This document shows positions 63,736 through 64,000 of a stretch of DNA of 64,000 nt, piece by piece; position 1 is the stretch's first letter; every line of letters starts with the position of its first letter. Below the pieces are notes generated by a model. The model was given only the letters and a program-made list of their open reading frames with translations. It was not told where the DNA came from and searched no databases. Source of the DNA: Hydractinia symbiolongicarpus (Eukaryota > Cnidaria > Hydrozoa > Anthoathecata > Hydractiniidae); assembly GCF_029227915.1 (NCBI RefSeq), contig NC_079883.1, positions 13,766,001 to 13,830,000 on the forward strand, read 5' to 3'. A program made the translations under genes and the position numbers.

Positions 63736-64000
63736 AATGTAGTTCTTTTTTAAACGCATAGTCAGGGCGCTGAGTTCTGAAAAATAAACGAGTTCGTGCA
63801 AATTCGGGGGAACTTACAAAAACTTCACCAGATGATACATAAATACTTAGTATAAACGATTTTACTTACTGGCCTTCTTAATTCTACTTGCATATATTCC
63901 AAAAACAAAAAATACAAACATGTATGAACGATGTTTTTCTTCGGTCCTTCACCGCCATATTTTTATGAAATCGAATGTTGCAAAACATTCTTTTATTTCC

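Larger units (their letters stand above)
60901..64000. other. Intergenic, no confident gene
   Basis: Three kilobases of AT-rich DNA. AATAAA signals at 61204-61209 and 61689-61694 could end the preceding gene. The frame 61147-61458 (+, 103 aa) and smaller ones have no recognisable feature. A pair of inverted CGAAAGTTTTT-type arms lies at about 63257-63735. A strong minus-strand donor near 63871 may mark the 5' exon of a gene outside the window. Confidence 0.5.

Noticed and set aside
63871-63960. Possible first exon on the minus strand (ATGGCGGTGAAGG... before a GTAAGTA donor)
   Set aside because: The ATG frame reaches a stop before the donor and no other frame has a start; at most a non-coding first exon.
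1-64000. CRISPR arrays, bacterial operons, ribosome binding sites, rRNA genes, intact tRNA genes
   Set aside because: The window is eukaryotic nuclear DNA; none of these signals is present beyond tRNA-derived repeats.

Overview
This is a nuclear fragment from an AT-rich, intron-bearing animal genome. The conserved genes are metazoan (FAM98, ferrochelatase, PSMD8, three-repeat MYB, RPS6KC1). They carry GT-AG introns, and the surrounding DNA is full of short palindromic elements, a tRNA-derived SINE, a LINE reverse transcriptase and a tyrosine-recombinase relic. A phytochelatin-synthase family gene in an animal, the very AT-rich introns and splice acceptors just upstream of start codons fit a cnidarian, perhaps a hydrozoan. 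That placement is inference; nothing here names the species.

Layout from left to right. Bases 2-3041 (+) are the 3' end of a coiled-coil protein gene. Bases 4696-13561 (-) are a complete 14-exon FAM98 gene (432 aa). Bases 14850-16034 (-) are an intronless ferrochelatase. Bases 16907-26595 (-) are a 9-exon PSMD8/Rpn12 gene (278 aa) with a 4.8 kb first intron. Bases 28621-31244 (-) are the three Myb repeats and C terminus of an A/B-Myb gene; its first exon is ambiguous, and a Crypton/DUF3504-like recombinase fragment and a foldback element lie in its 5' part. Bases 36150-36647 (+) are an intronless four-EF-hand protein. Bases 38200-51630 (-) are an 11-exon RPS6KC1-like PX-MIT-pseudokinase gene (764 aa). 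Bases 51829-52633 are a palindrome-rich mobile element. Bases 55357-56817 (-) are a 5'-truncated LINE reverse transcriptase. Bases 57503-60900 (+) are a 3-exon phytochelatin-synthase family protein (590 aa) that has lost the catalytic cysteine. From 60901 to the end I see no confident gene.

Exon models were built by hand from reading frame, GT/AG boundaries and recalled family sequence. In each full model the exon lengths sum to a multiple of three and the intron phases agree. The genes do not form one pathway: they are housekeeping (proteasome, heme, RNA ligase partner), cell-cycle transcription, vesicle/lipid signalling and a divergent thiol-peptide synthase relative. The most unusual item is the phytochelatin-synthase-like pseudoenzyme. 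The next are the recombinase/MYB overlap, the 805-bp palindromic element and several tandem or dispersed repeats.
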